This document shows positions 61,047 to 64,000 of a DNA stretch of 64,000 bases, one piece after another. The stretch lies in contig PNKL01000009.1 of NCBI GenBank assembly GCA_013822425.1, positions 29,703-93,702 of the forward strand. The letters are read 5' to 3'. A program made the position numbers and the translations under genes. The notes beneath the pieces are model-generated. The model saw only the letters and a program-made list of their open reading frames with translations. It did not search any database and had not been told where the DNA came from. Each line of letters begins with the position of its first letter. Positions within the stretch are counted from its first letter, which is position 1. The DNA comes from Gemmatimonas sp. (GTDB lineage Bacteria; Gemmatimonadota; Gemmatimonadetes; Gemmatimonadales; Gemmatimonadaceae).

Positions 61047-62863
61047 TGGGTCCCTACCGCCGCCTCCAGCAGTTCCTGCGCCCGTACTACGGCCGCGTCG
61101 TCGGCACGCTGCTGCTCAGCGCCATGGCCAACGCACTCAGCGCCTTCTCGTACGCGCTCTTCGTGCCGTTCCTCAACACGCTTTTCAACAAGGAGCCGTG
61201 GGACGCCGGCGCCGGTTCGCAGATGTCGCGCCTGCTCAAGGGCATGGGCTCATGGCTGCTGCAGGGGCGCGAGGACATGGCGGCCCTGCGTGTCGTGATC
61301 CTCGTGATCCTGTCGACGATGCTGCTCAAGAATGTATTCGCCTGGCTCGCCGGCCAAATGGGCGCCGGGCTCCAGGAGCGCGTCACGCGCGACTTGCGCA
61401 ATACGGTCTACACGCACCTCGAGCGCCTGCCGCTGCGCTTCTTCACCAGCCACAAGACCGGCCAGCTGCTGGCGCGCGTCTTCCAGGACACGCAGTCCAC
61501 GCGGCAGCTCCTCGCCGAGGTGGTGACGCGCTCGCTCAATGCGAGCACGCAGATCGTCATCACGATCCTCCTCCTCTTCTCGCTCTCGACCAAACTGGCC
61601 CTGCTGTCGCTCGTGGTGGCGCCGCTCCTCACCGGCGCGTTCCAGCCGCTGCTGCGCAAGCTGCGCAAGGGACACCGCCGCCTCGCCGCGGAGTACGGCG
61701 AGATGACAAGTGTCGTGCAGGAGACGGTGAGCGGCATTCGGCTGGTGAAGTCGTTCCGCGCCGAGGGGTACGAGGGCGCCCGCTTCTCCGACGCCTCCAA
61801 CCGCTACGCGCACGGCATGGTGCGCATGAGCCGGCTGACGCTCATGTCGCAGCCGCTGGCCGAGATCGTCGGCACCGTGGTCGCCGTCGCGCTGCTCTGG
61901 TTCGGTGCGCACGAGGTGCTCGAGGCGAAGTCCCTCAGCGGCTCGGGGCTCGTCACCTTCCTCGGTGCACTCATGTCGCTGCTGCCGCCGCTCAAGCAGT
62001 TGTCGCAGATGCCCGCCGTGGCCACGCAGTCGCTGGCCGCGGCCGAGCGCCTCTTCGAGATTCTCGACCACCCGACGGAGGAGCAGGCCGACCGAGGTAC
62101 GCGCACGGCCTCGACGTTCAACTTCGAGATCGTATTCGAGGGCGTGGAGTTCAGCTACGGTGGCGAGCCGGTGCTGCGCGACATCGGCTTCACCGCGAAG
62201 CGCGGCGACGTCGTGGCGCTCGTCGGTGCGAGCGGGGCAGGGAAGAGCACGCTCGTGGACCTCATCCCCCGCTTCATCGAGCCCACCGCCGGCCGCGTGC
62301 TCCTCGACGGCGTGGACACGCGCGAGTTCACGCTGGCATCGCTGCGCGCGCTCACCGGCATCGTGAGCCAGGACACCGTGCTCTTCAACGACACGGTGCG
62401 CGCCAACATCGCCTATGGCGCCCAGGACCGGTACACGGCAGCGGAGGTGGCGGCGGCGGCGCGCGCCGCGAACGCCCACGGCTTCATCAGCGAACTCCCC
62501 GAGGGGTACGACACCGTCCTCGGGGAGCGCGGCACGCGCCTCTCGGGGGGCCAGCGGCAGCGCATCGCGATTGCGCGCGCCCTGCTGGTGGATCCGCCGG
62601 TGCTCATCCTCGACGAGGCGACGTCGGCGCTCGACACCGAGAGCGAGCGGTCCGTGCAGGAGGCGATCGACCGCCTGCTGGCCGGGCGCACCGTCTTCGT
62701 GATCGCGCACCGGCTCTCCACCGTGCAGCACGCGACGCAGATCCTCGTGCTCGACCGCGGACGCATCGTGGAGCGGGGGACGCACGCCGAGCTGCTGGCG
62801 CTGGGCGGCGCCTACGCGCGGCTCCACGCGCTGCAGTTCAAACACGCCCCGGCCGGCGGCTAG
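61046..62863 (+). CDS. MsbA-like ABC exporter (fused permease-ATPase)
   Basis: A 605-residue half-transporter. Six membrane helices occupy residues 15-320. The ATPase domain carries GASGAGKSTLVDL (Walker A, about 395), the Q loop, LSGGQRQRIAIARALL (signature), LILDEATSALD (Walker B) and VIAHRLST (switch His). Sequence style is that of MsbA/lipid or glycolipid flippases. ATG at 61046 shares its A with the porX stop. The following glycosyltransferase genes support export of a lipid-linked glycan or lipopolysaccharide precursor. Confidence 0.93.
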   Translation: MGPYRRLQQFLRPYYGRVVGTLLLSAMANALSAFSYALFVPFLNTLFNKEPWDAGAGSQMSRLLKGMGSWLLQGREDMAALRVVILVILSTMLLKNVFAWLAGQMGAGLQERVTRDLRNTVYTHLERLPLRFFTSHKTGQLLARVFQDTQSTRQLLAEVVTRSLNASTQIVITILLLFSLSTKLALLSLVVAPLLTGAFQPLLRKLRKGHRRLAAEYGEMTSVVQETVSGIRLVKSFRAEGYEGARFSDASNRYAHGMVRMSRLTLMSQPLAEIVGTVVAVALLWFGAHEVLEAKSLSGSGLVTFLGALMSLLPPLKQLSQMPAVATQSLAAAERLFEILDHPTEEQADRGTRTASTFNFEIVFEGVEFSYGGEPVLRDIGFTAKRGDVVALVGASGAGKSTLVDLIPRFIEPTAGRVLLDGVDTREFTLASLRALTGIVSQDTVLFNDTVRANIAYGAQDRYTAAEVAAAARAANAHGFISELPEGYDTVLGERGTRLSGGQRQRIAIARALLVDPPVLILDEATSALDTESERSVQEAIDRLLAGRTVFVIAHRLSTVQHATQILVLDRGRIVERGTHAELLALGGAYARLHALQFKHAPAGG

Positions 62864-62865
62864 GC

Positions 62866-63969
62866 GTGCGGGCCTGCTTCGTGGCGCACGGCGCGGCGTG
62901 GTCGGGCTCGACACGCGCGTTCGCCGACGCCGCGTCGCTGCTCGCGGCGCGCGGCTACGAGACCTGCGTCGTGGCACCGGCCGGCAGCGACGCCGAGCGG
63001 TGCCTTGCCGCCGCGGGCCATGACGTGATCGGCGTGGCGAGCGGCGGGGGCTGGATGCGCGCGGGATGGCGGCTGCGCCGCGTGATCTCGGCGCACCTGA
63101 CCGAGGTGCTGTTCGTCCACGACGACCGGGAGCACCTCGCGGCCGCCGCCGCCGTTCGGCTGGCAGGCCGCGGCGCCGTGGTGCGCCGTACCGCAGCGGG
63201 CGAGCGGCTCGTGCTCGGGCGGGAGGGGCAGCTTGCCATGCGGCTCGCCGCCACGGGCTTCGTGTTCGCGCACGCCGACGACATGCGCGGCACCGAACCA
63301 CCGCGCGGCGCCCTCGCCGCGGTGGTGGCGCCGCCGGGCGTGCCGGCCCCCGCGGCCGCCACGCCGCGGCCTGCGGCCGCAGTCGGCGCCATCCAGCCCG
63401 ACGTGCAGCGCCTCGTCGTGTTCGCCGGCGCCGACCGGCGGCGCGAGATGCTGGTGGCGCTCCGCGCGCTCGCCCTGTTCGCACCGCGCCGTCCCACCCT
63501 GCGTGCCACCGTCTTCTCCCCCGCCGCCGACGCCGATGCCGTTCGCATCGAGGCGGCCGCGCTGGGCATCGCGGAGCGCCTCGAATGGCGCACCGCGGGC
63601 TCGCGCCGCGACGACGTGCTCGCCGGCGCCGCGCTCGCCGGCGCCGCGCTCGCGTGGGTGATTGCGTCCGGGGACGACGCCGTCTTCGCCATCCTCGACG
63701 CATTGCGCGCCGGCGTGCCCGTGCTCGGCGAGCGGTCGCCGCTCTGCGCGCGCTACGTCGAGGATGGCGTGACGGGCGTCCTTCGCGCTCGCGCCGAGGA
63801 CGCGGAGTGGGCGTCGGTCGTTGCGGCCACGCTCGCCCACACGGAGCGGACTGACGCCATGCATGCCGCCGCGCGTCTCAGCGCCGCGCGTTGGCCGCTG
63901 GAGGCCGGGACGGACGGCTGGCTGCAGGTGACTGAGGCGGTGCGCAACCGCACGCGGTGGACCGTCTGA
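62866..63969 (+). CDS. Glycosyltransferase family protein (GT4-like)
   Basis: A 367-residue GT-B-fold protein. The N-terminal Rossmann half starts MRACFVAHGAAWSGSTRAFADAA. In the second half GVPVLGERSPLCARYVEDGVTGVL is the conserved sugar-nucleotide loop of GT4 enzymes, including an Glu-rich patch. GADRRREMLVALRALALFAPRRP starts the C-terminal Rossmann domain. The usual EX7E motif is partly visible as ERSPLCARYVED. An internal duplication LAGAALAGAALAW is present near residue 250. GTG at 62866 is 2 bp after the transporter stop. Confidence 0.8.
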   Translation: MRACFVAHGAAWSGSTRAFADAASLLAARGYETCVVAPAGSDAERCLAAAGHDVIGVASGGGWMRAGWRLRRVISAHLTEVLFVHDDREHLAAAAAVRLAGRGAVVRRTAAGERLVLGREGQLAMRLAATGFVFAHADDMRGTEPPRGALAAVVAPPGVPAPAAATPRPAAAVGAIQPDVQRLVVFAGADRRREMLVALRALALFAPRRPTLRATVFSPAADADAVRIEAAALGIAERLEWRTAGSRRDDVLAGAALAGAALAWVIASGDDAVFAILDALRAGVPVLGERSPLCARYVEDGVTGVLRARAEDAEWASVVAATLAHTERTDAMHAAARLSAARWPLEAGTDGWLQVTEAVRNRTRWTV

Positions 63970-64000
63970 TGCGCCACCTGTTCATCACGCAGGACTACAC
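63969..64000 (+). CDS. Start of a further glycosyltransferase-like gene, cut by the window edge
   Basis: An ATG at 63969 overlaps the preceding stop (TGATG) and opens MRHLFITQDYT, the beginning usual for GT4/WaaG-type glycosyltransferases (FITQDY...GG). Only 10 codons are in the window, so the call rests on this short start and on its position in an envelope-glycan operon. Confidence 0.5.
   Translation, partial: MRHLFITQDY

Overview
This window is a densely coded, GC-rich stretch of bacterial chromosome. The gene content fits a Gemmatimonadota member: a SusC/SusD pair in a high-GC genome, an RCC1-repeat/Ig-like lipoprotein, a GWxTD-domain protein, a PorX-type regulator and many ATGA/GTGA-coupled genes. 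The phylum assignment is an inference from this mix; no rRNA gene is present to confirm it. I found no tRNA or rRNA gene, no CRISPR array and no transposase.

Layout. 1-7.3 kb (plus): end of a TamB-like protein, a lipid kinase, a GAF/PAS sensor kinase with an NtrC-type regulator that lacks the GAFTGA motif, a zinc-ribbon protein and a P1 peptidase. 7.3-14.7 kb: a DUF6941 protein on minus, then on plus SCO, CtaG, an EamA exporter, a HAD phosphatase, a CYTH enzyme, a large M14 carboxypeptidase with an unusual N-terminus, and AcpS. 14.7-26.8 kb (minus): Lgt, a PP2C phosphatase with a DUF1801 protein, relics, DUF2007, CHAD, a tricorn-like peptidase and SusD/SusC. The last three look like an outer-membrane uptake and peptide-degradation locus.

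27-40 kb (plus) is the most unusual part. An operon encodes an isocitrate/homoisocitrate-dehydrogenase-type enzyme, an HMG-CoA-lyase-family lyase, a CaiB-type CoA-transferase and LeuC/LeuD-like hydro-lyase subunits. It reads as a CoA-ester version of citramalate/3-methylmalate chemistry. Immediately after it, a two-gene cassette (secreted PCMT and membrane spermidine-synthase-like protein) is bracketed by a diverged 93-bp duplication of the leuD-like 3' end. This is the architecture left by an element or recombination event at a gene 3' end. Next comes an archaeal-type HMG-CoA synthase/thiolase/DUF35 operon with a tiny downstream ORF.

40-59 kb (mostly minus) is housekeeping: tsaD, a TlpA-like gene, rpe and rsmB; then an RCC1 lipoprotein gene on the opposite strand; then fmt, def, yajC, tgt, queA, a GWxTD gene, ruvB, ruvA, ruvC and yebC. 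A second block holds an outer-membrane protein, a TPR/CsgG-like protein, a stand-alone DnaB C-terminal ATPase and an unknown protein. 59.4-64 kb (plus): PorX, an MsbA-like ABC transporter and glycosyltransferases, a probable envelope-assembly operon.

Several intergenic spacers are filled by long imperfect palindromes or tandem word repeats (7811-7971, 45914-46076, 49066-49205, 55430-55593, 29440-29483). Each is built from a different short word, and they are not explained by any gene.
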